From the NCBI RefSeq assembly GCF_027595985.1, contig NC_073307.1, positions 16,668,395-16,732,394 of the forward strand: a stretch of 64,000 nucleotides of DNA. The letters are read 5' to 3'. A program made the translations under genes and the position numbers. Under the pieces are notes generated by a model that did not search any database, was not told the DNA's origin, and saw only the letters and a program-made list of their open reading frames with translations. How positions within the stretch are numbered: position 1 is the first letter of the stretch; the number at the start of each line of letters is the position of its first letter. Source of the DNA: Sorex araneus. Its lineage: Eukaryota > Chordata > Mammalia > Eulipotyphla > Soricidae. Of this stretch, positions 23,216 through 34,183 are shown in pieces.

Positions 23216-23791
23216 AACCATAAGCATTTATATTCCTGCAAACAAACTTTGCTATAGTAAATCAATAACTAAAAAGAACTAATTTTATTTCTTCATTGTG
23301 TTGGCTGATGGCTAGAAAAGAGAATGATCTGGGAGCAATAGGAAAGTTGGATTAATATTTCTGACACCAAAGGGAAGAAAAGATTATGAACCTGAAAAAA
23401 AATGATAGGGCTCATTTTTCTAATTGGGGATTTCCATGTTAATTCAGAGACGCTGCATCAGTAGAAAAGAGGGGCCTGGAGAACCCCGAGACAGCTTGGA
23501 TGATAAATGTCCTTTAACAAGCAAAGCCATTTCATATAGGCTTTGAGAGGTAACTGCTTTTTCAAGCATATGGATTTTTGAAAAAGCAACAAAAAATGTT
23601 ACAAAGCTCATGAGGATAGTGAAAAACAGTCAAAGGAATGCCATTGAAAGAACTAAAATTAATATCTAGGCCTACACCAGAAAAATGAAAACACATCACT
23701 ACCTGAGAAATATCTCAACATAATTTTGTTGAATTTAGTTTGCGTCTATGCTACTTTCCCATGTAATTTGGTGTGTTCCTACTGGAACTTC
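23216..23791. other. unassigned sequence
   Basis: Possibly an extension of the old L1 3' UTR, but no stretch is recognisable. Confidence 0.35.
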
Positions 23792-23806
23792 AGTATTGAT
23801 GAATTT

Positions 23807-23976
23807 TTTTTTCTTTTTGAGTCACACCTGGCGATGCACAGGGGTTACTCCTGGCTCTGTACTCAAGATATACCCCTGGCGGTGCTCAGGGGACCATATG
23901 GGATGCTGGGAATCGAACTTGGGTCAGCTGCATGCAAGGCAAACACCCTACCCGCTGTGCTATCACTCCAGTCCCA
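23807..23976 (-). mobile_element. full-length A-tailed SINE with TSD
   Basis: A copy of about 170 bp flanked by the perfect 15-bp duplication 'agtattgatgaattt' (23792-23806 and 23977-23991). On its own strand it reads gggactggagtgatagc, box A, 'ggttcgattcccagcatccc', 'ggtcccctgagcaccgcc', 'gagtaacccctgtgcatcgc', 'gtgtgac' and an A-rich tail. It defines the A-tailed SINE type in this genome. The head is shared with the RTE-tailed type and everything after box B differs. Confidence 0.95.
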
Positions 23977-23991
23977 AGTATTGATGAATTT

Positions 23992-24440
23992 AGATGCATG
24001 TCGCAGACCCTGCACAAGGCTTTGTGGTCCAGACACTTAAGGATCTATGGTCCAGGCTAAGGAGTTGAATAGACTCCAGAGTTCTCAGTCTGGATACTGG
24101 GAGTAGCTGAAATTTTTCAGTTTGATGTCTCTGCAGAGCGTTGGTGAAGCGCTGGAGTTGAGACATCAGCATGGCCGCAGTGGTGTGTAGTGATAGAGCG
24201 GCTGCACTCAGTGGACACTCAGCCTGCCCACCTCCAGAGGGAGCCCTGGAGTTTCCAGCCAGGAAGACCAGATCTATGAATTTTAGCTGCTTGTCTTGCA
24301 TCTCCTCGGAGATTTAGTCTTGAATTCAGTAGAGCAGGGCACTGTGGGTGAATAAACAGGGTTGCAGCTGTGGGATGTCTCTTGTGATACACGATGTTAT
24401 TTCTTCGGGTACATACTTCTTCATATTTTTAAGACTGAGC
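23992..24440 (-). other. GC-richer block with a 103-residue open frame
   Basis: The minus-strand frame at 23990-24301 is 103 residues and GC-richer than its surroundings. Upstream on the same strand, after an in-frame stop, the reading KKYVPEEITSCITRDIP continues in coding-like form. I do not recognise the protein. It has no membrane segment or catalytic motif that I can name. It may be a processed-pseudogene fragment or an unrecognised repeat. Confidence 0.3.
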
Positions 24441-25260
24441 TAAGTTTCATCACCTTCTAAGCCCCATAAACAGTGAGTACTCACTAAAGGTAGCAGAACT
24501 GAAGGGAAGAAGAAAGGTTTGAACACCTTAAAAGATAATTGTGTTTTAGAGGAGGACTTTACCCCCTAGAATGGGAATTCTTAGATTTCCAGAACTTCTT
24601 ATTAAATATGTCATATTTATAGTCAGGAGTCTCAGGGTAAATAGCAAATATCCTAGTTTTCACATTTTCAGGTATGTGTGTGCTTGTATGTAGTGAGTTT
24701 TGATTTGAAAGGAAAGACTCATATACGCCTTTGCTAAATTCTTTATCAACATTCACATAGATGCCAAGATGACTCTTAAAAATTTTATAGTTTAGAGTTA
24801 AAAACTCCTTTCCCTTATTAGGAATAATTCAAAATAGAAATCAAAGTAACATATATCAAAACTTAGAGATCTGAAAGCACAGATGCACTAGTTTAGTAAT
24901 TCTTAGGTATCTGAATAACTTTTATATTATCAATATATATTTATTAAATGGCTTTGAATTGATAACTTTGAATTGCTAACTTCCTGAAAAACTACGTAGC
25001 CATGTCTTGTGAGAGGGACTGCCCCGGGAGCAATGTAGTTGGTCATTAGCATGCAGTGAGCATGTGCTTTAAACTCCTCTATGAGAGGTCCAGAAAGTCA
25101 CTCTGCAGTTAAAAGAGAGCCCTTGTTTTCATTTTTGAAAATGTCCAACAGGGAAGGAAGTAGGTAAGAACATCTCATGTTCCTCATGATTACATCACTG
25201 CAAATTCTGTTTGTTGTAATTAGCAATTGTTTCAATTCCTCTTATTCTGTGTTAAGCCAC
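24441..25260. other. unique AT-rich sequence
   Basis: No supported feature. Confidence 0.45.
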
Positions 25261-25274
25261 ATGTTCTATGATTA

Positions 25275-25518
25275 GTACTATAGTACTGTCTTCCCCTTGT
25301 TCATCAATTTGCTCAAGTGGGCACCAGTAATGTCTCCATTGTGAGACTTGTTGTTACTGTTTTTGGCATATTAAATATGCCTCGAGTAGCTTGCCAGGCT
25401 CTGCCATGCAGGTGGGATACTCTCGGTAACTTGCCAGGTGAGAGGAACGAAGGAATCGAATTTGGGTCAGCCGTGTGCAAGGCAAATGCCCTACCCGCTG
25501 TGCTATTGCTACAGTCCT
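25275..25518 (-). mobile_element. full-length RTE-tailed SINE with TSD
   Basis: A 244-bp copy between 'atgttctatgatta' (25261-25274) and 'atgtcctatgatta' (25519-25532), a 14-bp duplication with one mismatch. It has the palindrome ggcatattaaatatgcc and the complement of the tail 'gcaccagtaatgtctccatt'. Confidence 0.93.
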
Positions 25519-25532
25519 ATGTCCTATGATTA

Positions 25533-25894
25533 TGCTGACAAAATTTAAAACTATCTTTTTTTGTTTTTATTAATACACTATAAAAATTAAAAGTTCCTTC
25601 TTTGACCCTCTTTCTAATTGCTTTCTCTTGGGTCAACCACCACTTGGACAATAGATATCTTTGTCTCTACCCCTCTCCTCCTTCCTTCCGCACCAAATGC
25701 AGCAAGATAATACTCTATAGAGAAAAATGATTCTTGAATGCCCACTAATTTCAGAACCTAGGTCATTCCTCTTAATTTTAGATTGTGAAAAATATAATTT
25801 TCTTCCCCAACTTTGCATAAACTTCTCCTAATTAATTTATCCTAAAAGTAATATTTTATCTCTCCTCAGGTAGTCATAGCATTTCAGAATTTTA
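25533..25894. other. unique sequence
   Basis: No supported feature. Confidence 0.4.
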
Positions 25895-26060
25895 GTGCTG
25901 GAAGGCAACATAGAAATAAACTTAATCAATCCTTTTATTTCAATGAGGAGAAAGTGCCAATTTGACAGGCTAAGTGACTTAGCCATTGCCACACCATTAG
26001 TTAGAGACAGAAATCAGTCTAGAATTCCTGCCTCCTAATTCTGAGCACGGGGTCCATATT
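25895..26060 (-). mobile_element. ancient mammalian repeat, MIR-like
   Basis: The plus strand has 'tgctggaaggcaacatagaa', 'aatgaggagaaagtgcc', 'ggctaagtgacttagccatt', 'caccattagttagagac' and 'attcctgcctcctaattctg'. This is the layout of a widespread old mammalian repeat with the 'gatgaggaaactgaggc...gtgacttgcccaagg' core. A hAT-derived MITE with a similar core is possible. Confidence 0.5.
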
Positions 26061-27536
26061 CAATTAGCATTTTGTGCCAAGGGGAAGAAAACAGTTTTAT
26101 TGAATTCCTAAATCAGTAGATTTATAATATACATTTTATTTCTACCCAACAATAAAAGTAAAATAAACACATACAGCCCAAAAAGAATAAACTCTCTAAT
26201 TTCCAATTAGAAACAGAAAATGCTAGAATAAATCTCTTGGCCTGAATTCATGGGTTAAGTTCTCAATATTGGTATGGTTTGTATGTTTTTCTCAAATAAA
26301 TGATTCATTAGATACAATCACTTTGTTATCATCATAATGCCAAACAACCCTCAATTCAGCAAAACTGAACAAATCAGAGCGAAAATTCTAAATGGGACTA
26401 CTCAAAAGAATTGATCATAATGTGTAACTAGAAAATGTCAGAATTAAAAGAGTAAAGATTGAATGGGAATATAGAATCCTGTCCCGGGATGCTAGAGACC
26501 AGTAAGAAGGAAAGTCTGCCTGTAGCCCTAGACTGCCTCTTACTCCCTAAATTATCTCCATTCAAAGGTGTGTGAGCTCTCGGCCTATAATCTTGTTTAA
26601 TTTGACCCACTCCCAAACAGAGTTCTTATATCAAAGCCTTTCACGTAAGTGGAGCAATGAGTACTACCATCAAGCCTGAAGCTGGGACAGGAAGAATCAG
26701 TGACTGGAATCATGAAAAGTAACAGCAAAAGTTACAGATTGCATATGAATTAGTATTAGAGCAAAGTAGTTGACTGGTGGAGGGTGTAGCAGATAAACAA
26801 AAAATAAAATTTGTGATTTGTTATTGCAATACATGCATAAAAGATAAGAGAAGTGGTATCCTGTGATAGGGTGGAGGGAGGTCATTATTAGGGTGAGTGG
26901 TCAGGGACAGTCTCTCTGAGTGGACACAGCTCTCAACCAAAAACATAAAGGATGAGAAGCAGCCACGTGAAGAGCAAGGTGAAATATATTTTAGATGAAA
27001 TGAGTATAATGTGCAGGATATGAGCTTTGACTTTAAGAACCAAAGGAGACAGTTATGATTGGAACAGAATGAAGGAGTGGAGAGAGTCTGAAAACAGCTA
27101 TAGTTCTAGTTCATTTGTCTCTATTCTCCAAGAGCAGGATGAATTTGAGCCTGTTGTTCAAGCACAATTGTTAGTATCTTTCTTTTCACTCTCAAAATGT
27201 TCCAGTTTGGCCAATGGGACTTACTTCCTTACCTACTGGTAAGCGTTCATAGCTTTGTTTTAAACATTTATGGCTAAATGATGGAAGGTTTGGCCTGTGA
27301 TTTGATGTCAAGATGAGATTCATGTTTTAAAGAGATTATTGTAGTAAGAGCTTGGGTTATACATCGAGGATAACAAACTGTGGATAACAGGACTTTTGGT
27401 CTTAGCTTTGTATCAGTTTATGACACCAGGTTAATTCAGGGTAATCTTTGCATTTTAGGGTCTTTATTCTCAGTGATGTCTGCAGTTCCTCTCTGTCATC
27501 TAAAACTGGTGCTACATCCTCCACCAGTTTTATCGA
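26061..27536. other. unique sequence, no gene or clear repeat
   Basis: About 1.5 kb without a supported feature. Confidence 0.5.
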
Positions 27537-27830
27537 GCAGCCGAGCGATATCTTGTACACTAGTTCTCCCTCTGGGAGAAACTGGCAAGCTTCTGAGAGT
27601 TTCCTGTCCACATGGGACAGCCTTGCAAGCTTCCTATGGTGTATTCATATGCCAAAGCCAGTAACAAGCTGGATCTCATTCCCCTGAGTCTGAAAGAGCC
27701 TCCAGTGTGACATCATTGGGAGGGCCAAGTCGAAAGAGACTTCTAAGATCTCAGGGAAATAGACGAAATGAGAGGTTACTGAGCCCGTTCGAGAAATTGA
27801 CGATTAACGGGATTTCGTGATTCGTGATCC
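27537..27830 (+). mobile_element. composite RTE-tailed element, subfamily B, 5'-truncated
   Basis: Closely parallels the 3' half of 46181-46722: 'ccctctgggagaaactggca', 'cctgtccacatgggacagcc', 'tctaagatctcagggaaata' and the tail 'aacgggatttcgtgattcgt'. This tail differs from the common '...gggatgacagtg' end, so it is a second tail version of the family. Confidence 0.8.
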
Positions 27831-28189
27831 TAGACCTTAGGACATGAATAAACTTGTGGACCATTATTTTGCTTACCCTTCTAGCCTTGCTTTGAGAGAT
27901 ATTAACTATTGTTAAAGAAGTTTTTCTTTAATTTCTCTGTGTAACCTATCCAGTATTAGAAACAACATATTTTATTCCAGGAATTTTTCCAGTACTTTTT
28001 GTGTGTGTCATTTTGTAGTTGCATTTAAAAAATATAAGTACATAAAATTTTACAACTCATATCTTTTAGGAGATTTTGAACCCACAAATGTCTCTACAGA
28101 TAAAAAATCAACCTATGATTGGCTACTATGTAGAGAGGACGCTGGTTAATATATAAATATTTTTTTAACATATATAGATGTTTTATGAC

Positions 28190-28262
28190 GCTTGGGCTGC
28201 TGGGATTGAAACCACGTGCAAACAAGTGTCCTCCTGCTGTACCGTCTCTCTGGACCCCTATG
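28190..28262 (-). mobile_element. SINE head fragment
   Basis: The complement of box B and head: 'gggattgaaaccacgtgcaa', then 'gctgtaccgtctctctggac'. Confidence 0.6.
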
Positions 28263-28363
28263 TTTTTCCTTTGAATAATGCACAGCATGTAGGTAAAGAT
28301 GTAGCTAAATTTGAATTCTCAAATTTTAATGATATACTTGGGAGAAAAGTTGGGCTTAAAGGA

Positions 28364-28520
28364 TGTCTAGGGGTGGAACCACAGTACAGTGGGTAAGGTG
28401 CTTGCCATGGGTTTGATTGGCATTGCTTATGGTTCTCCAAATCTGCCAGGAATAATCCCAGAGTACAGAGTCAGGACTCACACCCGAGCACCGTGAGGTA
28501 TGGCTCAGAAAAATGAGTAC
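28364..28520 (+). mobile_element. A-tailed SINE, old
   Basis: A diverged head ('acagtgggtaaggtgcttgc') is followed by 'ctgccaggaataatcccaga' and 'gtacagagtcaggactcaca'. It precedes the LTR insertion site at 28545. Confidence 0.7.
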
Positions 28521-28544
28521 ACAAAGCTCTGGATAGCTGTCTAT

Positions 28545-28802
28545 TGTTGGATACCAACCCTAAGTGCTTTAGGCTTTATCAATGAATTGCCCCTTTCCTC
28601 CTCCCAGAGAAGCTTACCATGCCCTTGCTAACATCCTTAATTTAGCCAAAGTCTATCTTCAGCCTCCCCTTTTTGTTGGATATTAACCCTAAGTGCTTTA
28701 GGCTTATTCAGTGAATTGTCTCCTTTCCTCCTCCTAGAAAAATTTACATTACCCTTGCTAGCATCCCTAACTTAGTTAAAGCTTATTTGTAATCTTTCCC
28801 TT
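28545..28802 (+). repeat. 129-bp tandem duplication within the LTR
   Basis: Two adjacent units start at 28545 (tgttggataccaacccta) and 28674 (tgttggatattaacccta) and stay alignable to about 28802 with scattered differences. Duplications of this kind in U3 can act as repeated enhancers, but that role is inferred only. Confidence 0.9.
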
Positions 28803-29604
28803 GTATTTTACTTCGCATTGTCACAGTCCCCCATGTTCATCTCGATTGCTTATAAAACAAAACTTTCTGGTTATTCTGAACTTGCATTGATATTGCTTTG
28901 TATTTGAAGTAATGTATATTTGTACTTGTTTTTCTGTTTCCCCTACAGCCTTTTTATATGTTACCATCGAGCAATTTTCTTTGGTTAAACACAAAAAGAC
29001 CATTAATGCTGTGCTCTTAATATTTGGGAGTTGATTGACTCTGAAATATATCTGTCCCTGGGCATAATTACTTGATCATAACTACTTGACTCAGGCTTCA
29101 GTTTCTATAGTTCCTGACACCCCAAAGGGGAGGTCTTGCCGTGGGACTGGGATGGACCCAGGGCGAGTGGCAAAACTACCCGGCAGCAAAATGGGACATT
29201 CTAGAAAGCATAAGTGAACGGTTTTCATGCAAACTGTTATAACTTTAGAGACAGGACCCCCCCCCCCCGGGGAAGGACTAGCTGAACTGGCCTGAGGACT
29301 TAGTCTCGGATTTACAGTAAAAGCCTTGCTTGCACTCAGAGCCCAGACAACCAAGTGTTTAAAGTCTTGTTTGCTCTCAGCCCAGAGAATTAAGTGTTGG
29401 GATCTTTGTCTCTTACTGTGTTTATCCAAACAACTGCTAGTATCGATAACTTATACAATTAGAGGGAAGCATAAAAGCAATACAGTTGCCCCTGGGAGAC
29501 AGTGTGTCTCCTTGAGTTGATCTCCCTAAAAGAATGTCCTCTGCCAAATGTCTATGTAAATGACCATCACACCGGTCCTTACCTTGACCCCTCTTTAGAT
29601 GTTC

Positions 29605-29633
29605 TATAAGTATGCCAGTAACTCTGCATTAAA
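29605..29633 (+). promoter_or_regulatory. LTR TATA-like box and ATTAAA signal
   Basis: 'tataagtatg' at 29605 and 'attaaa' at 29628 sit about 120 bases before the LTR 3' end. This fits a core promoter and a polyadenylation signal with a short R region. Confidence 0.55.
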
Positions 29634-29789
29634 CGGGCTGTTTTCGCCATCAGACTGTTGTCTTGGTTCATTGCTGGGGAGGATTGCAAACAGCTCTCAC
29701 TGAACTCAGGCGTCCTTGCATTTGAGTAACACCGGTTCTTTTATGATTACACAGTCTATAGTGATGGAAAGTGAACATTCCAGAAGGAT

Positions 29790-30330
29790 ATATGTGCCCT
29801 CCACCACCCTCCAGAACTCACGGCTGCTTCTCCCAGAAGGGAGCATAAAATGAGGCCCTTCATAACCATGCCACAAGACTCCCGCATCAGGGGTGCCCAA
29901 GAGGGGAGCGGGTGAGAGACTCCCGGCTGATCTCCACTACCCAAACACCACCATGCTCCAGGCTGCTTTCCACACACTCAGGCCGAGCCTCATGCATGAG
30001 TGAACATATTCCTAGATGGCCACGCAACACATCATCATAAAGGGAAAGAGGCATACATATGTATGTATGTATGCCTCTCGGAGAGCCCGGCAAGCTACCG
30101 AGAGTATCCCACCCACACAGAACCTGGCAAGCTCCCCATAGCATACTCGATATGCCAAATACAGTAACAATAATAGGTTTCATTCCCCTGATCCTGAAAA
30201 GAGCCTCCAATAGTTGGGAAAAAAACGAGTAAGCAGAGGCTGCTAAAATCTCAGGGCTGGGACGAATGGAGACATTATGGTGCCTGCTCAAGTAAATCAA
30301 TGAAGAACGGGATGACAGGGATACAGTGAT
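29790..30330 (+). mobile_element. long composite RTE-tailed element, subfamily A
   Basis: Parallels 7458-7960 on the opposite strand. A GC-rich 5' half ('gagcataaaatgaggccc', 'cctcatgcatgagtg') is followed by a short (ATGT)n tract near 30055-30072. Then comes the SINE body ('ggcaagctaccgagagtatc'), a further spacer ('ctgatcctgaaaagagcctc') and the RTE-like tail 'gaacgggatgacagggatac'. There is no tRNA head. The exact 5' end is uncertain. Confidence 0.8.
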
Positions 30331-30556
30331 GTAACAAATATATATCTAAACCTTAAAGTATACTTTTCTTAACACTTTTATTGTCTCTATTATCTTGTTT
30401 AAATTAAAACTCACAATAAATTCCAAGCACTTATAAACTAAGCAAGATAAACATGTAATAAAACTAAATTTATGGTGAAACAACATGAAATAACAGAATA
30501 ACAGTAGAATTTAATATCATATCCCTGAATGAATATGATTCATTTTGCTATTTACC

Positions 30557-30722
30557 TTTAGGAGAGGGTTACACCTAGCAGTGCTCAGCGCATACTCCCA
30601 GCTTTGTGCTCAGAGATCACTCCTGGAAGCACTCATGGAAACTTATGTGGTACTAGAGATGAAACCTGGGTCAGCCATGTGCAAGACAAGTACCCTACCC
30701 ACAGTGCCGTCTCACTATTTCT
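30557..30722 (-). mobile_element. A-tailed SINE, diverged
   Basis: The plus strand reads 'gagatcactcctggaagcac', 'gatgaaacctgggtcagcca', 'tgtgcaagacaagtacccta' and 'cacagtgccgtctcacta', which is the complement of body, box B and head. Confidence 0.8.
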
Positions 30723-32251
30723 CATTTTTCTACTTCTTAACCACTTTATCAGAGGTTAGTATAGTCATTAAGTCCATCCTATTAATTTAACTTTTAACAC
30801 ATTTGAATCTATGACATAAACTCATTTATATTGTATGTATGGGGCATCTTTTATAGTTTATTCTACAGATGTCTTGCCTATGTTGAAAAGAACCTATAAT
30901 GAGGAATTCTGTAAGTTTAACAACAACTTATTTAATTGGGCTGGAACTTCCTTATCTTTGAAGATCAGAGAACACAATGTTCTCTCAATATACAAGAACT
31001 GATGATAAATCAAATGATTTAAGAGGGACATATGCATAGATGATGGCTAGGAAAGAAGTGAGAAAGGTGAAAGAAAAGTTTGTGTCCTATAAAACGCATG
31101 CTAAGTAGAAAGGAATAAGGATGGTGTGATGCCAGAGCCAGTTACTTTTTGAGGGAAAAGTAAATTTGTATGTGAAGTGGTCTGTAATATGAAGTCAATA
31201 ATTATCTTGCTTCAAATTATTATGGAGTAGTACATTCCACTGATAGTAACTACAATTCCAAAGAAAATACACACAATTTGTCAGTATATAGAGAATACAT
31301 AGTACAAACATAGTTGGCATTCTGAAGAACAGTATCATATAAAGCAATAGCTCTTGAAGCGAGATGTATAATCCGAATACTAATTTCTGCTGGGACAATT
31401 TGTCCTTTTTGGCAGAAGACAAGGCTGGGGCTCTAATAGACAGTAGACAACAGCTGTCAAGAGATAGAGAAGTCCACAGAGTATACTGGCTGTGGCAAGG
31501 ATTGGGGAGACCAAAATGGAATTTTGGAGGTGCCAAGTATGTTAGTAGAAGAGGAAAAATAAATCCTGAGAAAACAGAGGGTAGAGATACTTAAAACTCA
31601 GTATGTTTCCCTTGGAAGCATTTACCACTTCTTTAGTTGTGCGTTACACATGTCTCCGACAAATCCATTTACTGTCACCGAAGCCTCTTTCCTCTATTAA
31701 GTCTGAATAAAAACAAATGAAACAAGTTGGATGCCAACAATCAGCAGTGATGTGATGATAGTGGGCTGGAAGTACTTGCTGCATGGAAAGAAGAAAGAAG
31801 TGTTTGAGTAGTCTCTACACGCTGAACAAATCTTGCCTGTTAAGAGCAAGATTCTTCTGTGTACAAAATGGGACAGACTCTGTAGCAGCTCAGAGACACA
31901 AAATCAGAATTCAAAATCCCAAGGGGAGGGACATTAATAAGTGCTCCAGGCTCTCAGGAAGAACCACTGGCGACCGATTATTTTAAATACTGATCCTTAC
32001 GAAACTCTTGTCCTGAGTAGTCATCTATATATCGTCCTGTACATGCTCTACTCTAAATAATAGCAACTTGAAAGCTAATGTCAACTAGAATGTTCATATA
32101 TTTAGTAAAACTGGAAAGCATAGTAAGAAAAGCTGACAAAAGGAATTAAAAACACGGTTACAAATAGTTGGAATATTTGGGATATCAGGCATGGATTTTA
32201 AAATATCTATAATAAATATGCACTATGATACTAGTGATATGATTAGTGATA
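30723..32251. other. unique sequence, no gene or clear repeat
   Basis: About 1.5 kb without a supported feature. Frames at 31195-31536 and 31364-31594 overlap on opposite strands and carry no motif. Confidence 0.5.
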
Positions 32252-32264
32252 TGATGTTGAATTT

Positions 32265-32516
32265 CTCACTATCACTATCGCTGGGGTGATAGCACAGCAG
32301 CAGGGCATTTGCCTTGCACACGGCTGACCCAGGTTCGATTCCTACACCCCTCTTGGAGAGCCCAGCAAGCTACCGAGAGTATCTCGCCCGCCTGACAGAG
32401 CCTGGCAAGCTACCCATAGCGTATTCGATATGCCGAAAACAGTAACAAGTCTCACAATGGAGACGTTACTGGTGCCTGCTTGAGCAAATCGATGAGCAAT
32501 GGGATGACAGTGACAG
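32265..32516 (+). mobile_element. full-length RTE-tailed SINE with TSD
   Basis: A 252-bp copy between two copies of 'tgatgttgaattt' (32252-32264 and 32517-32529). Box A and box B are intact. The body contains 'gagagcccagcaagctaccg' and 'agagcctggcaagctaccca'. The tail reads 'tggagacgttactggtgcct', then 'gagcaaatcgatgagcaatg', then 'ggatgacagtgacag'. Confidence 0.95.
32290..32342 (+). promoter_or_regulatory. Pol III internal promoter (boxes A and B) of the SINE
   Basis: 'tagcacagcagc' (32290-32301) fits the box A pattern TRGYNNANNNG. 'ggttcgattcc' (32332-32342) fits box B. Spacing of about 40 bases is tRNA-like, so this copy could still be transcribed by RNA polymerase III. Confidence 0.8.
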
Positions 32517-32667
32517 TGATGTTGAATTTAAAATATTAGCTATTCAACATTGAAAACTATTATATATTTACAAACTATGCTTAGGCATTGTTATTTATAA
32601 TATTGTTTGTAAGAGGGTTGCGATTTATGTATTACTATTGGGAGGAGGGTTGGACAACACCTGGTGG

Positions 32668-33257
32668 TTTTTTTTTAATTTTTTATTGAGTCACCATGTG
32701 GAAAGTTACAAAGTTTTCAGGTTTAAATCTCAGTTATACAATGCTCGAATACCCATCCCTTCACCAGTGCTCATTTTCCACCACCAAGAATCCCAGTATA
32801 GCTCCACCCGCCCCCCACACCCCTAACCCCCCCACGCCCCTAGCCCCCCCACCCCTAGCCCCCCCCGCCTGTGTAACTAATAAATTTCACTTTACTTTCA
32901 CTTTGATTGCATACAATATTTCAACAAAACTCACTATTATTGTTTGGGGAGTCTCTCCCCTAAAGTCAGACCTGCTGAAAAGGAAGCATTAGATAATTTG
33001 TTTTCCATTGCTGAGGATGAAGAGGTATGAGGTCGAGTGACCACACTTAGCGGCCTCTCAGTTTTGGGTTTCTGTAATTTAGTATTTTAGTAACTAAGTC
33101 CAGAGAGATATCTGCCAGAAGTTGCATCGTTGCCAACTTGTACTTCTCAGTTACATTATATTCCACATATGAGTGCATTCCACATATGAGTGCAATCTTT
33201 CTATGTCTGTCTCTTTCTTTCTGACTCATTTCACTCAACATGATACTTTCCATGTTC
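32668..33257 (-). mobile_element. L1 3' end, long 3' UTR variant
   Basis: On the minus strand: 'aacatggaaagtatcatgtt', 'gagtcagaaagaaagagaca', a duplicated 'cactcatatgtggaat', then a long 3' UTR with 'gcaacttctggcagatatct', 'ccaaaactgagaggccgcta' and 'tcttcatcctcagcaatgga', a G-rich minisatellite, 'attcttggtggtggaaaatg', and an AATAAA-type end. It shares this 3' UTR with 21049-21422 but keeps ORF2-proximal sequence, so it links that element to L1. Confidence 0.88.
32806..32868 (-). repeat. G-rich minisatellite in the L1 3' UTR
   Basis: The minus strand has at least six runs of four to eight G separated by 'cta', 'gt' or 'tta'-type spacers. It is a strong candidate for G-quadruplex formation. 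G-rich 3' UTR tracts are a known feature of mammalian L1s. Confidence 0.85.
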
Positions 33258-33354
33258 CGGCTTTGTGCTCAGGGATCACTCCTGGTGGGGCTCAGGGATC
33301 AGGGCGGGCCGTGTGCATGCCCAGTATCTCATCTGTATTATTACTCCAGACTCT
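33258..33354 (-). mobile_element. SINE fragment
   Basis: 'tttgtgctcagggatcactc', 'ctggtggggctcaggg' and then the head complement 'tattattactccagactc'. It abuts the L1 end directly and lacks its tail. Confidence 0.7.
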
Positions 33355-33451
33355 AAAAGTGTTTGAACTTTGTGCTTACTACCACTATGAGCATCCCCCA
33401 CTAGAGTCGCACACCTCATTACTACCTCACTGCCTTAGGAAAATAATCTTT

Positions 33452-33633
33452 CAGATCTGGAGTGATAGCACAGCGGCTAGGGCATTTATTTGCCTTGCAC
33501 ATGGCCGACTGGAGTTCGATTCCCAGCATCCCATATGGTCCCCTGAGCACTTCCAGGTGTAATTCCTGAGTGCATGAGCCAGGAATAACCTCTGTGCAAT
33601 GCCAGGTGTGACCCAAAAAGAAAAAAAAAAGAT
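33452..33633 (+). mobile_element. A-tailed SINE, nearly intact
   Basis: 'gagtgatagcacagcggcta', 'gagttcgattcccagcatcc', 'catatggtcccctgagcact', 'gccaggaataacctctgtgc' and 'ggtgtgacccaaaaag', then an A-run. Flanks 'ggaaaataatctttc' and 'gaaaaataattttta' are a plausible, slightly decayed duplication. Confidence 0.9.
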
Positions 33634-34183
33634 AGAAAAATAATTTTTATAAATTTATTATAGTTTGCATTACATGCTTATAATTGTATTGATGCTTATG
33701 GACTTTGATTTACAAAGTTATTTCACCTAACTCTCTGCAAAGTGCTCAAGGTCTTTCACCAATGCCTTGATGTTATTTATATCTAGCCCACCTTGTCATT
33801 CCCTGCAACCTACTATCCCCCTCCTTAGTATTCTGTGATGCAGGGCTGCGTGTTTATCATATAATGAAACCCTATATTTCCTTTTCTCCTTTCTCTGGAC
33901 AGTTCTCTATACCATAGATGAGTGAGATCCAGTAGTTTCCCTTCTTCCTCTAACTTCACCTAATGGATCCTCCAACTCTGTCCAGGTTGCAGCAAACTTT
34001 ATGATTTCATATTTTCCTAGGCTGCATAATTTTCTACCATTCATATATACCACCTTCCAGTGCCCAGGAATGCCACAAATATAAAGCATGTGCTTCAGCC
34101 CTTTGAGCCACTCTCTGATGTTGTCCATCTGAAGAGCTGAAGAAACTGAGGCTCTAGTTAGAAATTTCCAGGCAACTGGGGCT

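Larger units (their letters stand above)
28545..29753 (+). mobile_element. solo LTR (1209 bp) with 6-bp TSD
   Basis: Starts TGTTGG and ends CACA. It is flanked on both sides by 'gtctat' (28539-28544 and 29754-29759). A TATA-like box (29605-29610), an ATTAAA polyadenylation signal (29628-29633) and a roughly 120-bp U5-like end are in the expected order, giving plus orientation. There is no internal retroviral sequence, so this is a solo LTR left by recombination between two LTRs. A 6-bp duplication is typical of class II (ERVK/beta-like) proviruses, but the family is not identified. The 5' part contains a 129-bp tandem duplication. Confidence 0.88.

Noticed and set aside
27402..27687. Overlapping frames of 69-94 residues suggesting a small gene
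   Set aside because: They overlap the composite element at 27537-27830 and its edge. No start context, motif or splice sites support a gene.
32282..32345. Possible functional tRNA gene (boxes A and B)
   Set aside because: The sequence after box B does not form an acceptor stem and continues as SINE body. The target duplication proves it is a SINE.
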